DNA from: Candidatus Saccharimonadales bacterium
Lineage (GTDB): Bacteria > Patescibacteriota > Saccharimonadia > Saccharimonadales > Saccharimonadaceae
Assembly (NCBI GenBank): GCA_030146045.1
Contig: JASLDG010000008.1
Location: 1-18,155, forward strand
DNA: 18,155 nt
Direction of reading: 5' to 3'
Shown: positions 1 through 6,717 of the stretch, piece after piece
Position numbering within the stretch: position 1 is the first letter of the stretch
Layout: each line of letters starts with the position of its first letter
Program-made: the position numbers and the translations under genes
Notes under the pieces: generated by a model
The model's database searches: none
What the model saw: the letters and a program-made list of their open reading frames with translations, nothing else
Told to the model about the DNA's origin: nothing

Positions 1-2
1 CT

Positions 3-383
3 GAAGAAACTACTTCCAAGAAAAAAATACTGTTAGTCGAAGATGATATTGCCTTGGCAGCTGTTTATCGATCACGTCTTGAGCTCGAAGATTTTGAGAT
101 CATTGAAGTCAATAACGGCGAAGCCGCGCTTGAGGCTGCAAAGCATGAGCAGCCCGACCTCATCTTACTTGATGCTATGATGCCTAAAATGAGTGGCTTT
201 GATGTACTTGAATCGTTACGCAGTACTCCGGAAACGGCCACGATTAGGGTTATTATGCTTACTGCGCTCAGCCAGTCGAAAGATAAAGAGCGCGCCGAGG
301 AACTAGGTGTTGATGAATATCTTGTTAAATCACAGGTTGTTATTGGCGATGTGGTCGACCGTGTGCGCTACCATCTTACCTAA
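3..383 (+). CDS. Response regulator receiver domain protein (5' end outside window)
   Basis: CheY-like receiver that takes a phosphoryl group from a histidine kinase. The frame is open from base 3, so the gene begins left of the window; the TTG at 54 is not the start, because codons upstream of it encode the essential receiver start KKILLVEDD, with the acidic Mg-binding pair at bases 42-47. The phospho-acceptor Asp (LILLDAMMP) is the codon at 171-173. The conserved switch Thr (MLTA) and Lys (YLVKS) follow, so the domain looks functional. The protein ends directly after the receiver fold (VRYHLT) with no DNA-binding domain, so the visible part is a single-domain regulator. An N-terminal domain before the window cannot be excluded. 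It is followed by a hairpin terminator and a convergent rpmA. Confidence 0.9.
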   Translation, partial: EETTSKKKILLVEDDIALAAVYRSRLELEDFEIIEVNNGEAALEAAKHEQPDLILLDAMMPKMSGFDVLESLRSTPETATIRVIMLTALSQSKDKERAEELGVDEYLVKSQVVIGDVVDRVRYHLT

Positions 384-410
384 GCTCTGACTATAATCTT
401 GCTATATACA

Positions 411-444
411 AATACACCCTGCCTTATACGAAGCAGGGTGTATT
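411..444. terminator. Bidirectional hairpin terminator between response regulator and rpmA
   Basis: Perfect 12-bp inverted repeat, AATACACCCTGC (411-422) and its complement (433-444), around a 10-base loop. It lies between convergent genes, 27 bases after the regulator stop and 15 bases after the rpmA stop. The outer A/T pairs give short U runs on either strand, but neither side has a long U tract. It probably serves both transcripts. Confidence 0.75.
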
Positions 445-459
445 GATTAAGGGCGTTAT

Positions 460-732
460 TTATTTAACGATGACCTGAGTACGTGGAGTTGTCTTGCCTG
501 TAAATTTACTCTTGCGAACTTTAGCAAACTCAACGACACCGTCAATTGCGGCGTGGATTGTAAAGTTACGGCTAATATAGGTGCCTGGGCCGGCAATCTT
601 GGTTGCGCCGGTTTGGCGAACTAATACTTCACCAGCTTTTACTTTTTGACCACCGAAGCGCTTAACACCAAGGCGCTGACCGGCATTGTTGTGGATATTC
701 TTGCTTGAACCACCTGCTTTGACGTGTGACAT
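460..732 (-). CDS. rpmA: 50S ribosomal protein L27
   Basis: Component of the large ribosomal subunit whose N-terminal arm reaches the peptidyl transferase centre. The 90-residue protein matches the family throughout: MSHVKAGGSSKN at the N-terminus, RLGVKRFGGQ near residues 20-29, the VRQTGATK stretch, and AAIDGVVEF in the C-terminal half. There is no cleavable N-terminal extension like that of Firmicutes L27. The start has a good Shine-Dalgarno (AAGGAG, complement of 738-743) and a separate promoter about 35 bases upstream, so this gene has a conventional leader, unlike most genes here. Its usual partner rplU (L21) is not adjacent; the upstream neighbour is an RNA methylase. Confidence 0.97.
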   Translation of the reverse strand: MSHVKAGGSSKNIHNNAGQRLGVKRFGGQKVKAGEVLVRQTGATKIAGPGTYISRNFTIHAAIDGVVEFAKVRKSKFTGKTTPRTQVIVK

Positions 733-767
733 GAAAACTCCTTAGGTTTATAAAATCAATCCGTTTA

Positions 768-796
768 ATTATAGCGTAGGGCAACGGAAAAAGCAA
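768..796 (-). promoter_or_regulatory. Sigma-70-type promoter of rpmA
   Basis: On the minus strand TTGCTT (796-791), a 17-base spacer and a consensus TATAAT (773-768). Predicted transcription start near 761, giving a leader of roughly 28 bases that contains the AAGGAG ribosome-binding site. The rest of the 146-base gap (797-878) shows only a weak ACAGGT/ACCTGT inverted repeat and no recognisable RNA gene. Confidence 0.75.
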
Positions 797-878
797 GAGG
801 CAAATATACGATGCCAGACAGGTGGCTTTATCTATCTCAGACCTGTAATCTGTAGCGTCGTGTAGTAGCGCGTCTAGG

Positions 879-2036
879 TTAGCTCTTTGTTAAAATGAGC
901 AGTTCCCGTGCAACCACTTGATCATCGCGATGATAGAGTAATTCTTGTGTGCGCACATTTTTGAGTTGAACGCGGGCAAAGCCAAGTTGATCAAGAGAGT
1001 TGATCAGTGGGAGATGCGTAACTGAGCCATCAAGTGCTTTCCAGGCAGGGACTGCGACACAAAGCGGCGTGCCAGGGGCGAGTTGGTTTGATAGATTCGA
1101 TAGGAATGTACTAATGATGTGATTGCAGTTACCACGAACCTCAGCCAACTTGATGGCTGACGGCGGTGCGCTAAAAGGCTGACCAAGGTAGGTTTCGGTC
1201 GCGACGGCATCGACTGGCATGCGCCAAGTAGCGGTCATGGCATCTGCTTGCTGTAATGAAATTGTACCCGGGGCATGCGAAATCGTTTTAAGCCAGTCGA
1301 GATTCGCTGTCGAGTAGTCAATCATTTTCTCAGAAAGGTCGGTGCCATATGCATGATATCCGAGTAGGAGCGCTTCTTGTAGGAGGACGCCAGTACCGCA
1401 AAAAGGATCAAGAATACGTGCTCCTGGCATCGGGTGTGTGAGGTTGATCATGATTTGTGCGAGCTTTGGCGGTAGCATGCCAACAAAAGCGTCTCGTTTT
1501 GGCCGCTCTTGATCGCGGCGAGCGAGTGAAGTGATATTTTGCGCGCCAACACTTTCGGCAATAATGATGGATCCCGCTTGATTGCGTACAACGAGCAATT
1601 CGACTTTATTTGGTGAGAGCCCGAGTTTGTTATGATGGCTGGTGGCAGTATTGAGCGTCGGCTCAACATTTGGAAGAAGGCGTAGACTGACTCCGTGCTC
1701 ACGAAGTTTCTGCTTGAGTATAATACCGGTTTTTTGGATATCGCGAGGTTTTTCAGGAAAACCATAGGCACTGATACCGAGAGTGATTTTACTTTCACTT
1801 GCTCGCCATGCCTCCGTGTAAGCGCGAACGATTTTCATACTTGCACGCCGCCAGTCGCTATTTGAAAGTTCTGCTACGATACGACCTGCCTTAAGTGTAC
1901 CGCCAAGCTGCTCGATATCTATGTGCGATGTGTCTACTCGGGCACAAGTAGGCGAAAACCAAGTAGTATGCTCAAAAGATCGCTCAAGTTCGGCCATGCC
2001 GAGAGCGGGTTGTCGTCCAAGTATCGCTATGTACAT
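879..2036 (-). CDS. THUMP/Trm11-like SAM-dependent RNA methyltransferase
   Basis: Probably a tRNA guanine-N2 methylase of the Trm11/Trm-G10 (UPF0020) group. From the ATG at 2036 the protein has 385 residues: an N-terminal THUMP-like half (about 1-165), then the linker LARRDQERPKRD (171-182) and GMLPPKLAQIMINL typical of this group, then the SAM-binding motif DPFCGTG (210-216) and the acidic loop YGTDLSE. The usual catalytic motif IV (D/N-PP-Y/F) is missing; the equivalent position reads TETYLGQP (280-287). The open frame extends 22 codons further, to 2102, but that extension overlaps the -10 box, so the 2036 start is preferred; it gives a leaderless mRNA. It is divergent from the 2059 gene. 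The family call is strong; the substrate is inferred. Confidence 0.82.
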   Translation of the reverse strand: MYIAILGRQPALGMAELERSFEHTTWFSPTCARVDTSHIDIEQLGGTLKAGRIVAELSNSDWRRASMKIVRAYTEAWRASESKITLGISAYGFPEKPRDIQKTGIILKQKLREHGVSLRLLPNVEPTLNTATSHHNKLGLSPNKVELLVVRNQAGSIIIAESVGAQNITSLARRDQERPKRDAFVGMLPPKLAQIMINLTHPMPGARILDPFCGTGVLLQEALLLGYHAYGTDLSEKMIDYSTANLDWLKTISHAPGTISLQQADAMTATWRMPVDAVATETYLGQPFSAPPSAIKLAEVRGNCNHIISTFLSNLSNQLAPGTPLCVAVPAWKALDGSVTHLPLINSLDQLGFARVQLKNVRTQELLYHRDDQVVARELLILTKS

Positions 2037-2061
2037 AGTATTAGTATATACTAAAAGCATG
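2034..2061. promoter_or_regulatory. Symmetric divergent promoter sharing a palindromic -10
   Basis: The 14-bp perfect palindrome TTAGTATATACTAA (2041-2054) contains TATACT on both strands: 2047-2052 on plus and 2048-2043 on minus. Each hexamer ends exactly 6 bases before an ATG: 2059 on plus, 2036 on minus. Start codons and -10 boxes are therefore mirror-symmetric about 2047.5. No convincing -35 is seen on either side. Confidence 0.7.
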
Positions 2062-3093
2062 TCTTTTCGAGGTTGGCTCAGTATTGTTACCTTTGTGCTC
2101 ATCGGTGTAGTGCTTTTCTTTTCACGTCATGAGCTCCATCATGCCTGGCGTCTACTTGAGCGTGTCGATATCTGGATACTACTACTGCTTATTCCAATGC
2201 AGGTAGTGGTCTATGTTGCGGGTGGCGAGATGATGTTTAGTTATTTACGTCAGAGTAATAAGTTGCGCAAAAAGCAGTCACCATTTGAGCTGGCATCAAT
2301 TGCCCTTGAGGGTAACTTTGTCAATCATATCTTGCCAAGTGGGGGAGTGAGCGGTGTGTCATATTTGACGTGGCGTATGGGACACTTGGGTGTGTCGCCT
2401 GGCCGAGCAACGATGGCACAAGTTGTGCGTCATGCGATGGGTTTCGTCGCGACAGCAGTTCTTTTGATGATATCAGTCTTTGCGGTGACAGTTGACGGTG
2501 ATGTAAATCGATGGGTTATTTTAATGAGCTCACTCATTATCGGCGTTATGGGCCTGGCGATTTTACTGACAATTTTTTTACTCAGCAGCAAACGGCGAAT
2601 CGATCGCTTTGCCTCATGGCTTAGTAGATTCCTGAATAAAGCGACTCGATACATTACGATGGGACGTAAAACGAGTCTTGTGACAGAAGATCGATTGCTT
2701 GAGTTTTTCGAAGACATGCACCGTGACTTTTTGGAGCTGCGACATGATAAACGGCTTTTGATTAAGCCGTTTTGGTGGGGGATGCTGTTTATCGCACTTG
2801 ATGCAGGGCTCTTTTTTGTAACCTTTTTAAGTCTTGGGCATGTCGTGAATCCAGCAGTGATCCTCATCGCTTATTCAGTGGCAAGTGTAGCAGGATTTTT
2901 CGTCTTAACACCTGGTGGTGCAGGTGCTTATGAAGCAACAATGGTGGCGTTTTTAACCATCGCCGGTCTATCATCAGGCACGGCGATTGCTGGCATCGTA
3001 TTAGCGCGAACAGTTATTTTACTCACTACAATTGCACTTGGAGCGGTTGCGTATCAACGGGCACTGATGCGGTATGGAAAACAGTCTCATTAA
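2059..3093 (+). CDS. UPF0104 / lysylphosphatidylglycerol synthase TM-region family membrane protein
   Basis: Polytopic inner-membrane protein of the YbhN/AglD/LPG_synthase_TM family; characterised members are linked to lipid flipping or lipid-linked sugar transfer. The 344-residue product has several hydrophobic helices (about 8-22, 38-55, 125-145, 153-176, 240-260, 266-284, 295-332) and the two family signatures: N-x(6)-P-x-GG within NFVNHILPSGG (86-96) and TPGGAGAYE (284-292). The fused MprF catalytic domain is absent. Start chosen at 2059 because a -10 box ends 6 bases upstream; the longer frame from 1921 runs antisense through the divergent methylase. The 3' end overlaps xseA by 20 bases. 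The transported lipid cannot be told from sequence. Confidence 0.85.
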   Translation: MSFRGWLSIVTFVLIGVVLFFSRHELHHAWRLLERVDIWILLLLIPMQVVVYVAGGEMMFSYLRQSNKLRKKQSPFELASIALEGNFVNHILPSGGVSGVSYLTWRMGHLGVSPGRATMAQVVRHAMGFVATAVLLMISVFAVTVDGDVNRWVILMSSLIIGVMGLAILLTIFLLSSKRRIDRFASWLSRFLNKATRYITMGRKTSLVTEDRLLEFFEDMHRDFLELRHDKRLLIKPFWWGMLFIALDAGLFFVTFLSLGHVVNPAVILIAYSVASVAGFFVLTPGGAGAYEATMVAFLTIAGLSSGTAIAGIVLARTVILLTTIALGAVAYQRALMRYGKQSH

Positions 3094-4171
3094 AGTAACC
3101 CCATCAGAGTTTGTTGCGTTGACAAATCAGACGCTTGAATATGCCTACCCAAGTATTGCAATTGAGGGTGAGATTGCTTCGTTTAAAATTAATCAGCAAA
3201 AATATGTCTTTTTTGATCTGAAGGACACAGAAGCTACAGTCAATTGCTTTATGTCGCTATATCAACTGCGTATTGCTCTTGAGGATGGGATGCGCGTGAT
3301 CGTCGTTGCGTCCCCAAAGGTGACGCAGTGGGGTCGATTTAGTTTGACGGTTCGCTCAATTCGCCCAAGTGGCGAGGGGAGTATTAAAAAGAGTTTCGAG
3401 CTTTTGAAAGCTAAGCTTGAGGAAGAAGGTCTTTTTGCACTTGATCGAAAACGCGTACTTCCATCGATACCGCACCATATTGGGGTTATTAGTAGCACAG
3501 GCGCCGCTGGATACGCTGATTTTCTTAAGATCCTTGATGATCGATGGTCGGGAATGCGTGTTGACGTGGCGCATGTGCAAGTGCAAGGCGAGGGAGCGGC
3601 AGACCAGATTATTCGCGCACTGCGTTACTTTTCAGAGCTTGAAGAGCCACCGCAAGTAGTTGCATTGATTCGAGGAGGGGGAAGTGCTGATGACTTGGCG
3701 GTATTTAATGACGAGCGTCTCGTGCGTGCAGTAGCAGCGAGTCGCGTGCCTATTATTACGGGGATCGGCCACGAGGTTGACGAATCGCTGGCTGATCTTG
3801 CGGCCGACGTGCGTGCAGCGACACCAAGCAATGCTGCGCAGTTGATCGTACCTGATAAACAAGCAATTCGCGATACGGTTCGCCGCCTCATTGACGGGCT
3901 TGCACCGCGCATGGAACGAGAAGTTGAAGCGCTCCAGCGCGAAGTACGATCACTGATGCTTCAGGCTCTCGAGCGCACCGATACGGCAGTTGAGCAATAC
4001 GAATGGCAACTTGGCAGTCTTTCTGAGCGTTTGCGAGCATTTGATCCATCTCGGGTTTTGGGGCGGGGGTATGCTATCATTCGAGGCCAGCCGATCCCTG
4101 GTGCGGCTATAGAGCTCGAAACAAAACAAGCTATAATACATGCAGAGGTAACGTATGTCCAAGACAAGTAA
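3074..4171 (+). CDS. xseA: Exodeoxyribonuclease VII large subunit
   Basis: Catalytic subunit of ExoVII, which degrades single-stranded DNA from both ends in repair and recombination. Domains in the 365 residues: OB fold (about 1-98), nuclease domain with VISSTGAAGYADF (138-150), RGGGSADDLAVFNDE (200-214) and GIGHEVDESLADLAADVRA (230-248) followed by TPSNAAQ, a helical coiled coil (about 258-322), and the C-terminal cap LGRGYAI (329-335). The usual length is about 450; most of the shortfall is in the coiled coil, the part of the family that carries the small subunit. It starts inside the end of the preceding gene and overlaps xseB by 17 bases, implying translational coupling. Confidence 0.96.
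   Translation: MENSLIKVTPSEFVALTNQTLEYAYPSIAIEGEIASFKINQQKYVFFDLKDTEATVNCFMSLYQLRIALEDGMRVIVVASPKVTQWGRFSLTVRSIRPSGEGSIKKSFELLKAKLEEEGLFALDRKRVLPSIPHHIGVISSTGAAGYADFLKILDDRWSGMRVDVAHVQVQGEGAADQIIRALRYFSELEEPPQVVALIRGGGSADDLAVFNDERLVRAVAASRVPIITGIGHEVDESLADLAADVRAATPSNAAQLIVPDKQAIRDTVRRLIDGLAPRMEREVEALQREVRSLMLQALERTDTAVEQYEWQLGSLSERLRAFDPSRVLGRGYAIIRGQPIPGAAIELETKQAIIHAEVTYVQDK
4132..4149 (+). promoter_or_regulatory. Possible internal promoter and ribosome-binding site for xseB
   Basis: Inside the end of xseA there is a consensus TATAAT (4132-4137) and a good Shine-Dalgarno AGAGGT (4144-4149) 5 bases before the xseB ATG. The ribosome-binding site is convincing and supports that start. The -10 could be chance, since the bases also encode XseA (QAIIHA). 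Confidence 0.4.
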
Positions 4172-4361
4172 AACAATTGAACAAAAGATAGATGACCTAC
4201 GTATGCAGGTTGCATGGTTTGATAGTGATGAATTTATCCTTGCCGAAGCTGTCGACCGGTTCAAGCGGGCTGAAGTGTTGGCGACTGATATTGAGCAGGA
4301 TCTCATGTCGTTTAAGAACACGATTACGGTGCTGAAGCAGCGGTTTGACGAGGAAGCGTAG
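4155..4361 (+). CDS. xseB: Exodeoxyribonuclease VII small subunit
   Basis: Small helical subunit that binds the XseA coiled coil and is needed for ExoVII activity. The 68-residue sequence shows the family pattern: basic N-terminus, WFDSDEFILAEAVDRFKRA, then LATDIEQDL and a closing KNTITVLKQRFDEE. A strong Shine-Dalgarno (AGAGGT) lies 5 bases before the ATG, which sits inside xseA. The stop codon abuts the GTG of the next methyltransferase with no gap, so all three are probably one transcript. Confidence 0.93.
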   Translation: MSKTSKTIEQKIDDLRMQVAWFDSDEFILAEAVDRFKRAEVLATDIEQDLMSFKNTITVLKQRFDEEA

Positions 4362-4895
4362 GTGATTATCCTGTATATCGTAGTGGCTCTTGTGATTCTT
4401 TTTGGGCTCGTGGCGTTTCGAGGTGCGCCTTATGTGCCAAGTCATCCGAAACAGGTCCGGAAAGCATTTCAAGAGCTCTTTCCACTGACGGAGGCCGATG
4501 TTGTTGTTGATGCTGGATCGGGCGATGGGCTTGTACTTCGTATTGCGGCACAGCGGGGTGCGCGAGCGATTGGCTATGAGCTAAACCCATTGCTTGTGCT
4601 CGCTAGTCGTATATGGTCGCGTGGCAATACTTTAGTTGAGGTTCGATTGGCCGACTTTTGGCGGGCTACGCTTCCATCTGATACAACGCTTGTCTATGTC
4701 TTTAGCGTTTCACGCGATGTCGCTAAACTCGAGCGTCACTTTCAGAAGGTCGCAACCAGCCAGCAGCGTTCCTTTCATATTATGATGTATGGTGCGCCGC
4801 TTCCGACTCTTCCAGCTAAGGCTACAATGGGCGCGCATGTTCTTTACGAGGTTGCGCCAGGTCTTAAGATGGATAAACAGGGCTTTACAGAGTGA
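4362..4895 (+). CDS. Membrane-anchored FAM173-like SAM methyltransferase
   Basis: Class I methyltransferase of 177 residues with one N-terminal transmembrane helix (about 2-18). Motif I is VVVDAGSGDG (47-56) and the acidic loop GYELNP (71-76). The combination GAPYVPS right after the helix, ELNPLLVLASR (73-83) and an Asp-Phe-Trp after the next strand (98-100) resembles the FAM173/ATPSCKMT family, whose animal members methylate a lysine of the ATP synthase c subunit. This assignment rests on recalled motifs; the substrate here is unknown. The GTG start directly follows the xseB TAG. If translated from there the helix anchors the enzyme with its catalytic domain in the cytoplasm. Confidence 0.75.
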   Translation: MIILYIVVALVILFGLVAFRGAPYVPSHPKQVRKAFQELFPLTEADVVVDAGSGDGLVLRIAAQRGARAIGYELNPLLVLASRIWSRGNTLVEVRLADFWRATLPSDTTLVYVFSVSRDVAKLERHFQKVATSQQRSFHIMMYGAPLPTLPAKATMGAHVLYEVAPGLKMDKQGFTE

Positions 4896-4912
4896 AAAGC
4901 CATAAGTATAAT
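4884..4912 (+). promoter_or_regulatory. Promoter of the 4920 membrane protein gene
   Basis: TTTACA (4884-4889), a 17-base spacer and consensus TATAAT (4907-4912). The hexamer overlaps the upstream ATG at 4911, so the usable start is the in-frame ATG at 4920, 7 bases downstream of the -10. The -35 lies within the end of the preceding gene. Confidence 0.75.
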
Positions 4913-4919
4913 GGGCGAC

Positions 4920-5579
4920 ATGATGACACAACGACATAAACACGAACAAGGGCTTATCTCTGGACTACAGGTCGCAGTGATTGGCCTAGGAGCTTTAGTG
5001 CTTGGTATCGGCTCATTTGCGATTTGGGCTTACGTAAGCTATAACGAGGCAAGCCAGAACTTGCAAGCAAAGATTGATGTGGCGGTTGCCAACGGTCAAA
5101 GAGATCAGCAGGAAAAAGACCAGAATGCTTTCGACGAAAAAGAGAAGCAGCCAAACCGGACATTTAGAGGGCCTGATGACTACTGTGGCCTCACATTTAA
5201 CTATCCGAAGACCTGGTCGGCATTTGTGAGTGACGCGGGTACTGATGGAGGAAGCTATAAGGCTTATTTCAATCCGGGTATGGTGCCTCCTATTGATTCA
5301 AAACAACAATATGCACTACGTGTTGTTATTGAGCAAAAAGATTACGATGCGGTTCAGGCACAATATGCAGGACTTGTCACCAAGGGGTCGCTCAAGCAAA
5401 GTAGTACGAGCTCAAAGGGCCTCGACGGGGCGCGTCTTGATGGATCGTTCTCAAATAATATCCGTGGTGCAGCAGTTCTTTATAAATGTCGTAACTATAC
5501 TATAAGTGTGTTTACTGACGCCGATACACATAAACCCGACTTCGATAAACTCGTTCAAACAATCGAGTACAACAAATAG
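4920..5579 (+). CDS. Single-pass membrane protein with exported C-terminal domain, unknown function
   Basis: About 219 residues: a short polar N-terminus with His/Lys/Arg, one hydrophobic helix (about 12-40), a charged Gln/Lys/Glu/Asp-rich segment (45-80, likely helical stalk), and a folded domain from about residue 85 starting YCGLTFNYPKTW. That opening resembles PsbP-like or lipoprotein-associated folds in which a 'YP..W' element begins a strand, but I do not recognise the family. Two Cys (about residues 89 and 190) could form a disulfide outside the cell. The topology suggests cytoplasm-in, domain-out. Start chosen at 4920 rather than 4911 from the promoter position. Confidence 0.7.
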   Translation: MMTQRHKHEQGLISGLQVAVIGLGALVLGIGSFAIWAYVSYNEASQNLQAKIDVAVANGQRDQQEKDQNAFDEKEKQPNRTFRGPDDYCGLTFNYPKTWSAFVSDAGTDGGSYKAYFNPGMVPPIDSKQQYALRVVIEQKDYDAVQAQYAGLVTKGSLKQSSTSSKGLDGARLDGSFSNNIRGAAVLYKCRNYTISVFTDADTHKPDFDKLVQTIEYNK

Positions 5580-5614
5580 CTCTCGGGTCTTAGTATCCAG
5601 TCTTGTTCCCTCCA

Positions 5615-5623
5615 TGCTACACT
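5615..5623 (+). promoter_or_regulatory. Extended -10 promoter of the histidine kinase operon
   Basis: TGC followed by TACACT (5618-5623) forms an extended -10. It ends 6 bases before an in-frame GTG (5630), which is therefore the preferred kinase start and would give a leaderless mRNA. No clear -35. Confidence 0.6.
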
Positions 5624-5629
5624 AAAAAG

Positions 5630-6355
5630 GTGAAGCAGGAGGGAACTGTTGGATTTGAGGGGGAATCAACTGCCGGTTTAGACGGCAGTTTGGTAATGGC
5701 CGCGCATGAACTGAAAGCGCCGCTTGCTTTAATTCGTCAGTTGACCATTGGACTAGAGCTCGCAAGTGACCCACTTGAAAAGCGGCAGCTGCAAGAGCGT
5801 ATTCGTTTGACAGCTGAACGATCCCTTCGCATGACGAGCGATATAACGGTGGCAGCTCGTCAGGATACACTTTTCGAACTTGAACCTATTCAAACGGTGC
5901 AATTTTGCCAAGAGGTTGTCCGCGAATTATCGCCATTATTTGCTGCTAAAGGACGCTCAATTGGTGTGCGGACAGTGCGTCGAGCACCTCTTGCGGTTGC
6001 TCACCGTGAGCTCCTGCGCCGGGTGCTCGTAAATTTTGGTGATAACGCACTTCACTATGCACCAGAAGCCTCGCATGTCGAATTTTCGATCTCGACACAT
6101 GGGAATTTTGTGCGGCTTGGAGTGCGCGACTATGGTCCAGCGCTACCGCGTAACACCTGGAAGCGAATCGCCGGAGCATTGCAGAAATCAACGCCTCATC
6201 CAGTTAGCACGCGTCCCCAGAGCAGCGGGTTGGGCCTCTATCTTTCACAGCAGTTTGCCGATAAGATGGATAGTTCGATTGGAATCGTGCGCCATCGTGA
6301 TGGTACAACGTTTTATATTGATCTTATGGCTTCGCGTCAACTTTTATTGTTATGA
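5630..6355 (+). CDS. Soluble sensor histidine kinase lacking a sensor domain
   Basis: Two-component kinase of about 241 residues. The phospho-acceptor box AAHELKAPLALI has His26. The ATP-binding domain has the N box NFGDNALHYAP and a good G2 box SSGLGLYLSQQFADKM. The G1 box reads RDYGPALP: Asp and the first Gly are kept, but the second Gly of the usual DxGxG is Ala. There is no transmembrane helix and only about 25 residues before the His box, so any input must come from a partner or the cytoplasm. Its stop overlaps the next regulator's ATG (ATGA). The GTG at 5630 is preferred over the longer frame from 5603, which runs across the -10 box. Confidence 0.88.
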   Translation: MKQEGTVGFEGESTAGLDGSLVMAAHELKAPLALIRQLTIGLELASDPLEKRQLQERIRLTAERSLRMTSDITVAARQDTLFELEPIQTVQFCQEVVRELSPLFAAKGRSIGVRTVRRAPLAVAHRELLRRVLVNFGDNALHYAPEASHVEFSISTHGNFVRLGVRDYGPALPRNTWKRIAGALQKSTPHPVSTRPQSSGLGLYLSQQFADKMDSSIGIVRHRDGTTFYIDLMASRQLLLL

Positions 6356-6717
6356 AAAAGGTACTGCTGGTTGAAGATGATGAATGGCTTGCGCAACAAT
6401 TTGCGCTGATCTTAGCTTCGGAATATGACTGTCAGATAGTAACCAACGCGTATGATGCAATTGCGCGAATCGATATTGAATCGTTTGATGCTTTGCTTCT
6501 CGATATTTTTTTGGCCGGTAGTAACGGTATAACACTTCTTCATGAGCTGCAATCCTATACGGATACTGCGCGAATACCAGTGGTGGTGTGTAGCTTGGCG
6601 GTAGGTGACATGACACTCGATGAGTTGGCGCCTTACGGCGTGAAGGCGCTTCTTGATAAACAAACAGTTGAGCCGGATGGACTACGCCGTGCGCTACATG
6701 AGGCGTTGCTGGCATGA
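6352..6717 (+). CDS. Receiver-only response regulator
   Basis: A 121-residue CheY-like receiver, almost certainly the partner of the kinase with which it shares an ATGA stop-start overlap. Key residues: Asp9-Asp10 in KVLLVEDDE, phospho-acceptor Asp51 (LLLDIF), Ser81 in the Thr/Ser switch position (VVCSLA) and Lys103 (LLDKQ). It has no output domain, so signalling would pass through protein contact or a phosphorelay. Its stop overlaps the recO start in the same way, putting kinase, regulator and recO in one translationally coupled unit. Confidence 0.92.
   Translation: MKKVLLVEDDEWLAQQFALILASEYDCQIVTNAYDAIARIDIESFDALLLDIFLAGSNGITLLHELQSYTDTARIPVVVCSLAVGDMTLDELAPYGVKALLDKQTVEPDGLRRALHEALLA

Noticed and set aside
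797..878. tRNA or small RNA gene on the minus strand between the methylase and rpmA
   Set aside because: No acceptor stem, anticodon arm or T-loop could be paired. Only a 6-bp ACAGGT/ACCTGT repeat with a 17-base gap is present.
1921..2058. N-terminal extension of the UPF0104 protein (longer frame from 1921)
   Set aside because: It lies antisense to the methylase coding region, crosses the shared -10 palindrome and has no membrane-protein character.
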